A stretch of 64,000 nt of DNA from Mycobacterium lepromatosis (GCF_000975265.2 NZ_CP083405.1:248001-312000); one strand, 5' to 3'. Positions 10,635-20,774 are shown, numbered from the stretch's first letter. The notes: generated from the sequence alone by a model not told the origin. Numbers and translations are program-made.

Positions 10635-11260
10635 GTGACCGATACCAACCTCATCGAAAACGAAGAACGCCAGGCGCTGCGCAAAGCGGTGGCTGCTTTG
10701 GTAGCCAACTACAGTCAAGTAGTATTTCTTGGAGAAGGCGTGTTCCCGCCAGCACACCGACGAATTATGCTCCGAAGAAAACAATCTCGTATTTCTCGAT
10801 GATGTGCAACTGCTCGCCTACACACTCGTCGCAGCCTAGGATGCCATAGTCGCACAGCTTTTCGCTGTCCTGAACCCCGAACGCATTATGGGCACGGCCA
10901 GCACCATAGTAATGGTACGCCTCACGATCGATAAGGCCGTAGGGGCGACGTGCAGAAAGTTTTCCACCCTGATAGATACCCATCAGGTTCTGTCGCATAC
11001 GTTGGCGCAGAGTAACGTTGATGTCTAACTCGCCAAGATGATGCAAAAGGCCTCAGCGTCCTACGAAAATGGCGACGACTTTGGCACAGCCGAGGCCATC
11101 AACATGGTCAAATACGAAGGCAGTCGACCAAGTCATGCAGTCAATGGGCGGCAACGAGCTAACCCAGGAGTATGGCGATGCCACAATGGTGACCTCAGTC
11201 AGGTTCGAATGGATCGTGCCGATTAGTCGCGAGATAGTACTGAACTTCGTTGCATAGACA
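10635..11260 (+). pseudogene. Acyl-CoA dehydrogenase remnant (fadE12-like)
   Basis: Starts like the family at GTG 10635 (TDTNLIENEERQALRKAV), then jumps directly to the C-terminal half. Fragments near 10785-11030 read NLVFLDDVQLLAYTLVAA and LNPERIMGTAS. Another at 11060-11255 reads AVDQVMQSMGGNELTQEYG and ISREIVLNFVA. The middle (substrate and FAD-binding part) is deleted and there are frameshifts. It is followed on the same strand by an enoyl-CoA hydratase remnant, as in the leucine/terpenoid-type fadE-acc-echA cluster of Mtb, but on the opposite strand from that expected. Confidence 0.75.
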
Positions 11261-11316
11261 TCGCTGGGTCCTAACGACCATCTTCCTGATGGATGCACTC
11301 GTAGACTACGCCGGCC

Positions 11317-12010
11317 ATGACCACTTACGTGAGGTCCTTTCGCCCGGCTGACACTGAACTCTCCCAAATAACCGCAACGCACTCTCGAGCACCCTTATTA
11401 ACCAACTGCACCAGGACCTGCGAAACGCAACAGCAGGTTCGGTGTCGCGATGGGTGGTCTTAGGACACACCGGCGGTATGTTTTGCGTCGGTGCTAGACC
11501 TGAGGAATGCCGGCGACGGTGACCCATTCTATATGTCTGTTACGCGTGCCCAAGCAATGACGACGTTGCTACGCGACATCGTCACAGAGCCGCTACCGGT
11601 GATCGGCGCCATAGATCGTCATACCCGCGCCAACGATAATCTCACTCACTTTATCTAGCGCAGATATCGGCCCACCACACCGCCGGGTATTACGCTAACC
11701 AGCGAAAGGTGCGTAGGCTGCCGAAAGCCGCAAAGATCGGATTGATTCCGATGGCCGCTGACTACGTTGATGCCACGGTCGGGTCATTGGTAACCTCGAT
11801 AGGTCACAATTCACCACAGGGTCTTGCGGTGTTGAAGGCACTTACCACCCCGTTGTTCTTGAAGGATTCAACCGGTACGCCGAATGGCCCACCAATGACT
11901 CGGCCCGGCTGTTTGTCTCCGACGAAACTCGTGGAGACCTGCTTGTGTGACTGCAAAAACGGCAGACGAGTTGGATCTATTACCACTCGCCGATGATACG
12001 AGCCGCTGAG
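11317..12010 (+). pseudogene. Enoyl-CoA hydratase remnant (echA7-like)
   Basis: Fragments in changing frames: LDLRNAGDGDPFYMSV and AQAMTTLLRDIVTEPLPVIGAID at 11490-11625, then EWPTNDSARLFVSDETRGDLLV near 11880-11950 and LQKRQTSWI near 11960. These match the crotonase fold in order, including the acyl-CoA loop with its 'PVIGAI' strand, and the C-terminal family ending. Multiple stops and shifts leave no product. ATG 11317 (MTTYVRSF) is a plausible original start. Confidence 0.7.
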
Positions 12011-12124
12011 CGGCCCGAGGTGGGAGAGGGCCATCAAGGATCAAACGATACGGTAGCTGTAAAGTCAGCAATTTAGGCACTCCTATTGCTGCAGCCAAAT
12101 CTTTAGGTCGTACGCTCGTGGGTG

Positions 12125-12727
12125 ATGAGCAATTCAGCGCAACGTAACGCGAAGGGTGCACGTGACCAGCCTTTGCGTGCAGCAGACACCGACCGCATTC
12201 AGATTGCGCAGTTGTTAGCCTATGCCGCTGAGCAAGGCCGCTTGGAGCTGAAAGACTACGAAGACCGACTTGCTAGGGCGTATGCAGCGACCACGTACCA
12301 AGAGTTGGAGCAGCTGCGGGACGATCTGCCAGGGTCACAAGTAAGCGCCCGTCGAGGTGGCAATCCCAATCCGGCTCCATCAATACTGCTGCTGGCCCTG
12401 ATGAGCGGATTTGAGCGGCGAGGTCGATGGAATGTGCCGAGGAAGTTGACTACATTCTCTTTTTGGGGTAGTGGGGTGGTGGATTTACGCTACGCGGACT
12501 TCACGTCGACAGAGGTTGAACTCCATGCGTACTCGGTGATGGGCGTGCAGACTATTTTGCTGCCGCCCGAAGTAAACGTGGAGATCACTGGCCACGGTGT
12601 GATGGGTAGCTTTGACCGTCAAGTACGAGGTCAAGGCACACCAGGCGCACCAACAGTGAAGATTCGCGGCTTCTCGCTGTGGGGCGGCGTGGGAATCAAG
12701 CGCAAAGCCCGCAGGCCTCGCAGGTAG
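12125..12727 (+). CDS. DUF1707 domain protein (Rv0966c homologue)
   Basis: A 200-residue protein of unknown function. The N-terminal DUF1707 part (about 18-75) has the diagnostic LRAADTDRIQIAQLL, GRLELKDYEDRL and YAATTYQELEQL. The second half is a beta-rich domain (about 105-190, GSGVVDLRYADF, LHAYSVMGVQTILLPP, KIRGFSLWGGVGIK) like the cell-wall-active antibiotic-response domain. The tail is basic (KRKARRPRR). ATG 12125 or the adjacent GTG 12122 may start it. It is the only intact gene between 8.1 and 16.2 kb, which suggests it is under selection. It lies in a block inverted relative to Mtb. Confidence 0.85.
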   Translation: MSNSAQRNAKGARDQPLRAADTDRIQIAQLLAYAAEQGRLELKDYEDRLARAYAATTYQELEQLRDDLPGSQVSARRGGNPNPAPSILLLALMSGFERRGRWNVPRKLTTFSFWGSGVVDLRYADFTSTEVELHAYSVMGVQTILLPPEVNVEITGHGVMGSFDRQVRGQGTPGAPTVKIRGFSLWGGVGIKRKARRPRR

Positions 12728-13089
12728 CAGACGACCAGGTCTGATCACGTACTCGCATGTACTCGGCAGTGACTGGTTGACCCCTGATGCTCGTGCCATA
12801 CTCCGGCGAAAAATTCCGAGAATGGTGAATCCGAGCAAGGAGCCGTTATGTTCGAAGAGTTGTGGGCGATTCCTGACGTACTCTGCTATGCGGGTAATGA
12901 GCTGGCCAAGCATAACAATTCGTTACTGGTGTCACGGCGGTCCTGCCGACGCGAAGCGGAAAACGCTCAGTTGGGATGGGTCGGCTCGTTGACGGCCGCG
13001 TTGTCGGTATTGCTTGACCGGTTGGTGGTGGCCAGCACCAAATAACATAGGCCACTTCGGTTAGAATTCCGGTGTCATGTATGTCGCCG
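12728..13089. other. Short unassigned interval with small plus-strand frame
   Basis: A 65-codon frame at 12848-13045 (FEELWAIPDVLCYAGNELAKHNN) could be a fragment of a small conserved protein, by position the next gene in the inverted block. I cannot assign a family. Confidence 0.3.
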
Positions 13090-14617
13090 CTGCCGGATGC
13101 ACCGCGACCAAGCAGCGCAACGCGACCGCCCTGAACCAAGTGAGCGACACCATCTATGGTGGAATCTAGCCCACGCCATGGCGTTGCACCTGGTTGATAT
13201 TGAGCGCTGGGATCCTGCGGCGATCACGACAGTCTTGGAGACTACGATCAAGCACACGCACGGCAACCACACCGCCTCGTATGCGCTAAGCAAAATCATA
13301 CGGTTTCTGGATTTTGGCGGTGACATTGCAGCAACAGCCCATTAAGCAACCTAATGCACCGCGCTTATCCTCGCCACCTACGAAGACGCCTAGGAAGCCA
13401 TCGCGCGTGCCACAGAGAAGTCGGCTGACGAAGTTGCCGCAATCCGTTGGCGTTGCCGATGATTCGTCAGAAAGCTCGGGATCATCAGCGCACGATTGTC
13501 GACACCACTGGTACGATACTGTTGTCATTATCCACTGTGGACCAGAACTGCATCCTTGACACCGCAATCATACTGAGGAAAAAGCTTTTAGCTGTCCGCT
13601 AATGCAGAGCATGCAGATGAGGATTTGGCAACTCGATTCGCTTCACTGACGTTGATTGCCCTCGAGCAAGTCTATGCCAAAATCAGCCCAAATGCCGCAT
13701 ATTCCACAGCCAGGAAGTAACCCCACGCGGTCGACACTTGGGGAATTTTGCTGATTCCGGGCCAGCAGGATCGGGTTACACAGTGGTTCTGAAACTCCAT
13801 CCGCAACCTCGATGGCATCACTACCAAGTTCCGCAATGAGAACAATATAACTGTGCTGCAACACGAAGTACCCTTCTGCAGAACGGTTGGTGCGAAGGTA
13901 ACAGAGTCTGTCCTCAGAACATCGATAAGTTGACGGATCTCAGGCAGCCACGAGATACATTGGCTGGCACACGGCGGAGTCAGCTTGACATTGCTTTTCA
14001 CCACAAGAAATCTCGGCAAAGTACTTGCAGCAGTTAGGGTCGGAGATGTCTACAAAGTGTTCCGTTTCGGAGTCACCGTCGATGGGATGAACTTTCTAAT
14101 CAACTCCACTGCTGCACAGATGGTTATCAACGTCCAAGTCCAGCGTAACAAAGCAGTCGATTTGCGCCGATGACCTTGGCATTGCGAATCCCGTTACGGT
14201 GGACTGTACTACCTCGCTGTTTTATGATCTATCGGATAGCCTACTAGAGGTCGCCCATGACTGGCTCTCCTGGGCTGGCGAGGGACAACTGATCAGCTTC
14301 TATACGCGCTTGGCGGTCAACACAACTATGGCGGATAAGTACATAACCGCGTTCGGGTATTCCCATGTAGGTCGCTAACCATCAGCCTGGCATTTCAGCA
14401 GGGTGCACCCGTCCACGACGTTGTCTTGTATGGCTCACCGGGTACCAAGTTCAGTAACCCCGCTACGCTTGGAGTTGAACCTGAATATGCTTATTACATA
14501 ATCGTAAACAACAACTCGTTCGCCATTCTGATTCCTCATGCCGGCGTGTTAGGCAGGAGCCTGCAAGATGTGTTTGGTTTCATCGAGCTGTACATCCAAT
14601 CAGGTTTCACTCTATGA
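13090..14617 (+). pseudogene. DUF1023 alpha/beta-hydrolase remnant
   Basis: A long decayed gene read across three frames. Early fragments (13150-13340) are AMALHLVDIERWDPAAITTVL and HTASYALSKIIRFLDFGGDIAATAH. Middle fragments near 13790-13850 correspond to the segment before the hydrolase domain. Late fragments are LTISLAFQQGAPVHDVVLYGSPG at 14375-14455 and NPATLGVEPEYAYYIIVNNN at 14458-14520. The order and content fit an actinobacterial DUF1023 protein; the serine-hydrolase elbow region (normally GHSYGS) is degraded to GYSHVG. Many stops interrupt it. Confidence 0.65.
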
Positions 14618-14649
14618 TGGAAAATCCGATAATTGACAGTGGAATTGCT

Positions 14650-15380
14650 ACGCATACGGCAACGCCGAATATCCTTGTGTCAAGCCTAACTGACGGCTAC
14701 GCATGAGCGGCTACATTTTGGCCACGGTGCTGGCCAGAACTGCAGAACGATCCGATCAAACCACCTCCTTCTGCGCTCCCCCGTGACAGGCGTGGATCAT
14801 CATCGCTGCACCTTAGTCATGAAGAAACGATGAGCGACTACACCAACTGGATGCGTTGAGCCGACAAATTTCACTTCATAAGCGATGTCGTGGCCCAGCG
14901 AGTAGGACCGTCAGTATAACATGGCCAGGCCGGCAGCCAGACCTGAAAACATCGTGCAGCAGCTCGCCAACGTAGACGTCACAGTCCAAGCGAAACTTGC
15001 GCAATACTCATCAAGTAAAATTTTTTACAGCGCAAGTTTTACATCAAACCAGGCACTGGAGCGACCCGTTCATCGCTTCCGTCGGTCAGCCAAAGGGATA
15101 CCATCTGTTCTTTGGCAGCCCTGCCCCAACGTAGGGGGCAATGGCTGCATATCGTGACCGAGTTGGCGTCAGTGTTCGCGGTGGTGCACTTTCGTCCCAA
15201 CAACTCCGCGCTCGGGAGTCCGTTATTGCCGCTGGGCACGCCCAACAACTCCCGAATCAGCTACACTGATACATTAATTGACCAGGTCACCGCCGACACC
15301 GAGCATCCGACCCGGACATATACTAGCCCATACTTGTACGAATTCCCTTGGCGGACGACAAGCCCCAACATCTCCTAGCT
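14650..15380 (+). pseudogene. Remnant of a small exported protein, by position the Rv0962c (lprP) homologue
   Basis: In-order fragments are QQLANVDVTVQAKLAQYSSS near 14956, IASVGQPKGYHLFFGSPAP near 15070, RDRVGVSVRGGALSSQQLRA near 15153 and TDTLIDQVTADTEHPTRTY near 15265. They come from one protein now broken by frameshifts. I do not recognise the domain from sequence; the lprP link rests only on collinearity with the inverted neighbouring remnants. Confidence 0.4.
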
Positions 15381-15479
15381 CGGTAGTTATGATCTGCAGC
15401 ACCACCTAACCGCGATCACAATCACAACTCACCCACCAAAACCACCGCGACAACAAAATAGTACGAGTTCGTCGTGGCC

Positions 15480-15970
15480 CCCGTGAGAAAGTGTAAGTCA
15501 CGTGGCAGATTGCTAGCGCGTTCCCACTCGTCGATATTGGGCAGGGTCTCTCGTTCTGTGAATGAGCGCAAAGTCTTTCGCAGCTGTTAGTGTTCCATTG
15601 CGGCTGTGCCGAACTTCGGCCCACTCTGGCGTAGGTCGTCACCTTCGACGTGGGCGATCCTTGCCCCGATACCGAAGCCCTCGGCCAGCGCCTTTACCGT
15701 ATCTTCCAGCCCGGCGAGGTTCAGGCTACCGGTGTTGGCGACTATGCATACTCCACGATCGCGGGCCAGTCCCAATGCAGTCTTCAAGTTGGGTCAGGAA
15801 GGTCTTGGTGTAGCAGCGGTCGGGGTGTTTTTCCTGCCACTACCAAGAAGCATCGAAGTCACTTCGGCCATTTAGTCACCGGCGAAGAAGTCGAGTTCAC
15901 CACCGGTGAATGTTTTGGGTATAGCTGATAGTCGGTCACCGTATAAGGCCGAGCAATTTCTGATGCGGAC
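15480..15970 (-). pseudogene. AtuA/DUF1446-type remnant (Rv0976c homologue)
   Basis: The minus strand at 15587-15787 reads MKTALGLARDRGVCIVANTGSLNLAG and VKALAEGFGIGARIAHVEGDDLR. This is typical of the acyclic-terpene-utilisation AtuA-like proteins that neighbour fadE/acc clusters. The rest is lost or frameshifted. Its orientation is the one expected from Mtb, so the right edge of the local inversion lies between it and the previous remnant. Confidence 0.6.
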
Positions 15971-16249
15971 GGTGTGAAAACCATCTGCTTCTCCACTTCA
16001 AGAGACTACCAAACCTAATTTGAGCGCAACACCCCAACCAGCTGGTTGCCTGCTGTTATCAATGTCATGTCAAGGTCTCGCCAGAGCGGCCGTATGCTAC
16101 CCACAAGACACGCCCTGTGACGAATCGCTCTGGCTTATGTGTCACTGCGCAGCGCGGTCGGTGGGCTGGCCAGTTTGGTGAGCAATAGATCACTCAATCT
16201 ATCATAATACTGGTAATCGTTAACCTCGATCGAGTAGTAAGGGCCGATA

Positions 16250-16414
16250 ATGGCTACACCCAAGCGCAGGATGTCGCGCGCGAACACCCGAAGCCGACGC
16301 GCGCAGTGGAAGGCTAATCGGATCGAGCTTGTCGGTGTGAAAATGGTGGGGGAGCGACACAAGGTGCCTCGCAGACTGCTCAAGGCGGCACGTCTTGGTC
16401 TTGTCGACTTCTAA
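16250..16414 (+). CDS. rpmF: 50S ribosomal protein L32
   Basis: A 54-codon gene: ATG 16250, stop TAA 16412-16414. The product begins [21 protein letters not shown], allowing for the family's basic N-terminus, and ends [17 protein letters not shown], matching mycobacterial L32 along its whole length. It is a component of the large ribosomal subunit. There are no Cys residues, so this is the zinc-free form. It lies 111 bp upstream of mprA, as the L32 gene does in Mtb, and is easily missed because of its size. The ribosome site is weak (TAAGGG). Region 15971-16249 shows no other gene. Confidence 0.9.
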   Translation: MATPKRRMSRANTRSRRAQWKANRIELVGVKMVGERHKVPRRLLKAARLGLVDF

Positions 16415-16525
16415 AGCGTTAATCCTGATTCCACTGTTGCCGTGTAACGGGGTCGACGCACGCGTCGTTGACTGGAAAATTGCGATTCAGTGTCAGCGCT
16501 CCTCGCAGACGCCGGGACCGAGTTA

Positions 16526-17218
16526 GTGGCCCTGCGGATACTTGCCGTTGACGACGATCGCGCGGTGCGTGATTCCCTGCGCCGGTCGTTGTCGTTCAAT
16601 GGTTATTCGGTCGAATTGGCCAACGATGGTGTCGAGGCGTTGGAAATGGTCGCCCGCGATCGGCCTGATGCTCTCGTTCTCGATGTCATGATGCCTCGTC
16701 TGGACGGTTTAGAGGTCTGCCGTCAGCTCCGAAGTACTGGCGACGACCTACCGATCCTGGTGCTAACCGCCCGCGATTCGGTTTCCGAACGGGTCGCTGG
16801 CTTGGATGCCGGTGCCGACGACTACCTGCCCAAACCGTTCGCCCTCGAAGAACTGTTAGCGCGGATTCGGGCGCTGCTACGCCGCACCAAACCCGATGAC
16901 GCTGCCGAGTCTGCAGCGATGAGTTTTTCCGACTTAACCCTGGACCCGGTGACTCGTGAAGTCGTCCGTGGGCAACGCTGGATCAGTCTGACCCGTACCG
17001 AATTCGCATTGTTGGAAATGCTGATCGCTAATCCGCGGCGGGTACTTACACGGAGCCGTATCCTCGAAGAAGTGTGGGGATTTGACTTTCCTACCTCGGG
17101 CAATGCACTGGAAGTCTATGTTGGGTATTTGCGCCGCAAAACCGAGGCCAATGGTGAGCCGCGGCTAATACACACTATACGTGGAGTGGGTTATGTATTA
17201 AGGGAGATGCCGCCTTGA
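16526..17218 (+). CDS. mprA: Response regulator MprA
   Basis: Transcription factor of the MprAB envelope-stress two-component system, which in Mtb controls sigB, sigE and pepD. GTG 16526 is chosen because it gives 230 residues, the family length; the frame is open 36 bp upstream. The receiver domain spans about 1-115 with the acidic pocket DDD (9-11), phospho-acceptor Asp53 in VLDVMMP and the conserved Lys in LPKPF. The winged-helix OmpR-type DNA-binding domain spans about 130-228, ending in the hairpin IRGVGYVL. It overlaps mprB at TGATG. It is likely autoregulated, as in relatives. Confidence 0.95.
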   Translation: MALRILAVDDDRAVRDSLRRSLSFNGYSVELANDGVEALEMVARDRPDALVLDVMMPRLDGLEVCRQLRSTGDDLPILVLTARDSVSERVAGLDAGADDYLPKPFALEELLARIRALLRRTKPDDAAESAAMSFSDLTLDPVTREVVRGQRWISLTRTEFALLEMLIANPRRVLTRSRILEEVWGFDFPTSGNALEVYVGYLRRKTEANGEPRLIHTIRGVGYVLREMPP

Positions 17219-18759
17219 TGGTTCGGTTTGCCTGGCGCCGGCGAGCATCGTTGCGAGCCACCAGTTCGTTATCTCTGCGGTGGCGGGTAATGCTCCTGGC
17301 AATGTCCATGGTGGCGATGGTCGTCGTCTTGATGGCATTCGCGGTCTACGCGGTGATCTCGGCGGCGCTGTACAGCGACATCGATAACCAACTGCAAAGC
17401 CGGGCGCAGTTGCTGATCGCTAGTGGTTCGTTGGCAGCCGACCCCGGCAAGGCCATCGAGGGCACTGCCTACTCGGATGTCAACGCCATGTTGGTGAACC
17501 CGGGTCACTCGATTTACACGGCTAATCAGCCGGGTCAGACCCTTCCGGTCGGAACGGCGGAGAAAGCTGTCATCCGTGGCGAGCTGTTCATGTCGCAACG
17601 CACTGCATCGGACCAACGAATACTAGCCATACACTTGCCCAACGGCAGTTCGCTCTTGATATCCAAGAGCTTACGTCCAACCGAAGCCGTCATGACCAAG
17701 CTGCGTTGGGTGCTTTTGGTTGTTGGAGGTATCGGCGTCGCGGTCGCCGCAGTGGCCGGGGGGATGGTGACTCGGGCAGGACTTCGTCCGGTGGGGCGTC
17801 TGACCGAAGCAGCCGAGCGAGTGGCGCGTACCGATGACCTGCGGCCCATCCCGGTGTTCGGCAGTGACGAATTAGCCAGGCTCACTGAGGCATTCAACTT
17901 GATGTTGCGTGCATTGGCTGAGTCTCGGGAACGTCAGGCACGGCTGGTTACCGACGCCGGACATGAGTTGCGCACCCCATTGACCTCGCTGCGCACCAAC
18001 GTCGAACTGCTGATTGCCTCGATGGCTCCCGAAGCACCGCGGCTACCCGACCAGGAGATGGCAGATCTGCGTGCAGATGTAATCGCGCAGATTGAAGAAT
18101 TGTCCACGCTGGTAGGCGATTTGGTGGACCTCACTCGAGACGACGCTGGGCAGGTGGTGCACGAGCCGGTCGACATGTCCGAGGTCCTTGAACGCAGTCT
18201 GGAGCGTGTCCGGCGGCGACGCAACGATATTCACTTTAACGTCCAGGCGATCGGATGGCAGGTCTATGGTGATTCCGCCGGCCTGTCGCGTGCGGTGCTG
18301 AATCTCATGGACAACGCGGCCAAGTGGAGCCCGCCGGGTGGCCACGTCGTCGTAACGATGCGCCAACTCGACCCGTCGCACGCTGAACTGGTGGTTTCCG
18401 ACTACGGTCCGGGGATTCCGCCGCAAGAGCGTCGGCTGGTGTTCGAGCGCTTCTACCGATCGGCTACTGCACGGTCGTTGCCGGGTTCGGGCCTTGGGTT
18501 GGCAATCGTCAAACAGGTGGTTATCAACCATGGAGGTTTGCTTCGCGTCGAAGACACCGCGCCGGGAATGCAACCCCCGGGCACGTCGATTTACGTGCTG
18601 CTACCCGGACGCCCGATGCCGATTTCAGCGTACTCCACGCTCGCGGACCAGGACATGGGCGAAGCCAATTCCCAGGACAAGACCGACCCAGCTATGCAGG
18701 TTTCTGGTAGATTGGCGAACTTTGGGGATTCCGCGCACGTTATCTCAGTGGACTATTAG
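17218..18759 (+). CDS. mprB: Sensor histidine kinase MprB
   Basis: Membrane sensor kinase partner of MprA. ATG 17218 overlaps the mprA stop by one base; TTG 17215 is an in-frame alternative. The product is 513 residues. TM1 is about 24-50, an extracytoplasmic sensor domain about 52-160, TM2 about 163-185, then HAMP. The HisKA box DAGHELRTPLTS carries the phospho-acceptor His249. The ATPase domain has N (NLMDNAAKWS), G1 (DYGPGIP) and G2 (GSGLGLAIVKQ) boxes. The gene is followed by pepD, whose product binds the sensor domain in Mtb. All catalytic motifs are intact. Confidence 0.95.
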   Translation: MVRFAWRRRASLRATSSLSLRWRVMLLAMSMVAMVVVLMAFAVYAVISAALYSDIDNQLQSRAQLLIASGSLAADPGKAIEGTAYSDVNAMLVNPGHSIYTANQPGQTLPVGTAEKAVIRGELFMSQRTASDQRILAIHLPNGSSLLISKSLRPTEAVMTKLRWVLLVVGGIGVAVAAVAGGMVTRAGLRPVGRLTEAAERVARTDDLRPIPVFGSDELARLTEAFNLMLRALAESRERQARLVTDAGHELRTPLTSLRTNVELLIASMAPEAPRLPDQEMADLRADVIAQIEELSTLVGDLVDLTRDDAGQVVHEPVDMSEVLERSLERVRRRRNDIHFNVQAIGWQVYGDSAGLSRAVLNLMDNAAKWSPPGGHVVVTMRQLDPSHAELVVSDYGPGIPPQERRLVFERFYRSATARSLPGSGLGLAIVKQVVINHGGLLRVEDTAPGMQPPGTSIYVLLPGRPMPISAYSTLADQDMGEANSQDKTDPAMQVSGRLANFGDSAHVISVDY

Positions 18760-18842
18760 TCCGCGCGGGCAGGGTAGTTGGCAGTTACTGTATGAAAAGT
18801 CGGCCCGCATGAGCCAACATAGAGGAAGAGCGACTTAGCGAC

Positions 18843-20198
18843 ATGACGAATCACCCGAGGTATTCGCCACCGCCGCAGCAACCGGGATACTGTAGCGCGC
18901 CTAATCGCGCTGTGTCGTCCTCTTACGCCGAGGAGCAGCAAGCGTATCACCAGCAAGTCGACTGGCGCTATCAGCAGTCGCTTCCGTTGCAGCAGTATCA
19001 TCGAACCTACGAGCCATTTGGTGGTGCGGGTACGGTCCCGCTGCCGTCGATGATTCCACCCGGCGGGGTAGCCGAAAGACGCTATCGCGCAGGAATGTTG
19101 GCCGTTAGCGCGCTAGCGATAGCAGTGGTATCGGCTGGTATTGGCGGCGTGGCGGCTACGGTCGTTGAGTTGGGCACGCGCGTCGCGGGTGGCGACGGTG
19201 CCGGCCCGATAACCGGGCCGGCTGCCAGCGTTCCGGCGGCGAACATGCCGTCGGGTAGCGTCGAGCAAGTTGCCGTCAAGGTAGTGCCCAGTGTCGTCAT
19301 GCTGGAGACCGATTTGGGTCGTCAGTCTGAGGAAGGCTCTGGCGTCATTTTGTCGGCCGATGGGTTGATCTTGACCAACAACCACGTCGTCGCGGCTGCC
19401 GCCAAACCAGGGAGCAGTCCGGGCGGTGGTCTGGCGCCGAAAACCACGGTGACTTTCTTCGACGGCCGCAACGCGTCGTTCACGGTGGTCGGTGCCGATC
19501 CCACTAGCGATATTGCGGTGGTTCAGGTGCAGAGTATTTCCGGACTGACCCCGATTACGATTGGCTCTTCCGCGGATCTGCGGGTGGGTCAGCCGGTGGT
19601 GGCTATCGGCTCCCCGTTGGGTTTGGCGGGTACGGTGACCACCGGAATCGTCAGCGCGCTTAACCGTCCCGTGTCGACGACCGGCGAATCGGGCAACCAA
19701 AATACGGTGCTGGACGCGATTCAGACCGATGCGGCGATCAACCCAGGTAATTCTGGTGGTGCGTTGGTCAACATGGGCGGCCAGCTGGTGGGAGTCAACT
19801 CTGCTATTGCCACACTCGGCGCTGATTCGGGTGATGCACAGAGCGGCTCTATCGGGCTTGGCTTCGCGATTCCCGTCGACCAAGCCAAGCGCATCGCTGA
19901 CGAGTTAATCAGCACTGGCAAAGCGACACATGCGTCGCTGGGTGTCCAGGTGACCACCGACAAAGGCACCCCGGGCGCCAAGGTTATGGACGTCGTGGCC
20001 GGTGGTGCGGCCGCGAATGCTGCCGTTCCCAACGGTGTCGTTCTCACTAAGGTCGACGACCGCCTGATCAGTAGCGCCGACGCGTTGGTCGCCGCCGTGC
20101 GGTCCAAAGCACCCGGTGACAAAGTGTCGCTGACCTATAAGGACCAGTCTGGTAGCAGTCGCACGGTTCAGGTCACACTCGGCAAGGCGGAACAGTAA
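18843..20198 (+). CDS. pepD: HtrA-like serine protease PepD
   Basis: Membrane-anchored HtrA protease/chaperone of the cell envelope, a known MprAB regulon member and signalling partner. It is 451 residues from ATG 18843 (GAGGAAGAG lies upstream). A Gln/Tyr/Pro-rich cytosolic head (1-75) is followed by one TM (about 83-110) and the trypsin-like domain. Its triad is His181 (TNNHVV), Asp223 (TSDIAVV) and Ser304 (GNSGGAL). A PDZ domain spans about 350-445 (LGVQVTTD, GAKVMDVV, SLTYKDQSG). The gene lies 83 bp after mprB and is probably co-regulated with it. Confidence 0.95.
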   Translation: MTNHPRYSPPPQQPGYCSAPNRAVSSSYAEEQQAYHQQVDWRYQQSLPLQQYHRTYEPFGGAGTVPLPSMIPPGGVAERRYRAGMLAVSALAIAVVSAGIGGVAATVVELGTRVAGGDGAGPITGPAASVPAANMPSGSVEQVAVKVVPSVVMLETDLGRQSEEGSGVILSADGLILTNNHVVAAAAKPGSSPGGGLAPKTTVTFFDGRNASFTVVGADPTSDIAVVQVQSISGLTPITIGSSADLRVGQPVVAIGSPLGLAGTVTTGIVSALNRPVSTTGESGNQNTVLDAIQTDAAINPGNSGGALVNMGGQLVGVNSAIATLGADSGDAQSGSIGLGFAIPVDQAKRIADELISTGKATHASLGVQVTTDKGTPGAKVMDVVAGGAAANAAVPNGVVLTKVDDRLISSADALVAAVRSKAPGDKVSLTYKDQSGSSRTVQVTLGKAEQ

Positions 20199-20260
20199 TT
20201 CCGAGCTAACGTGTTAGTCGATAAGTAATCGCGTCAGAGCTCGGATATACGGTTGCACCC

Positions 20261-20758
20261 ATGGAGAAGGGTGTGGAGTTGGTAGTCGGCCGTGCACTTG
20301 TTGTCGTTGTCGACGATCGCGCCGCGCATGGGGATGAGGACCACAGCGGGCCGCTGGTCACTGAGCTGTTGACCGAGGCCGGGTTCGTCGTCGACGGTGT
20401 GGTTGCGGTGGCGGCTGACGAGGTCGAGATACGCAACGCATTGAACACTGCAGTGATCGGTGGGGTAGACCTGGTGGTCTCGGTCGGTGGGACTGGTGTT
20501 ACACCACGTGACGTCACTCCAGAGGCCACCCGCGAGATTCTGGATCGGGAAATTCTAGGTATCGCCGAAGCCATTCGCGCTTCGGGGCTGTCCGCTGGAG
20601 TCACCGACGCCGGATTGTCGCGTGGTCTAGCTGGTGTTTCGGGCAGTACGTTAGTGGTAAACCTCGCCAGCTCATGTTATGCGGTGCGCGACGGGATGGC
20701 GACACTTAATCCCCTGGCCACCCAGATCATTGGGCAATTATCGAGTCTGGAGATCTAA
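20261..20758 (+). CDS. moaB2: Molybdopterin adenylyltransferase-type MoaB2/Mog
   Basis: MogA/MoaB family protein; members adenylylate molybdopterin before metal insertion. The 165-residue single domain has the diagnostic SVGGTGVTPRDVTPEAT (about 74-90) and GSTLVVNLAS near 130. ATG 20261 is used; an internal GTG could give a slightly shorter form. It follows pepD by 62 bp and is convergent with mscL (16 bp gap). No other cofactor gene is nearby except the moeA paralogue at 23681, which may have a cell-division role, so the substrate in this organism is uncertain. Confidence 0.85.
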   Translation: MEKGVELVVGRALVVVVDDRAAHGDEDHSGPLVTELLTEAGFVVDGVVAVAADEVEIRNALNTAVIGGVDLVVSVGGTGVTPRDVTPEATREILDREILGIAEAIRASGLSAGVTDAGLSRGLAGVSGSTLVVNLASSCYAVRDGMATLNPLATQIIGQLSSLEI

Positions 20759-20774
20759 GCTGGCACCGCTACGG

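Noticed and set aside
20508..20517. GTGACGTCAC palindrome
   Set aside because: Lies inside moaB2 coding the conserved PRDVT motif, so it is explained by protein sequence.
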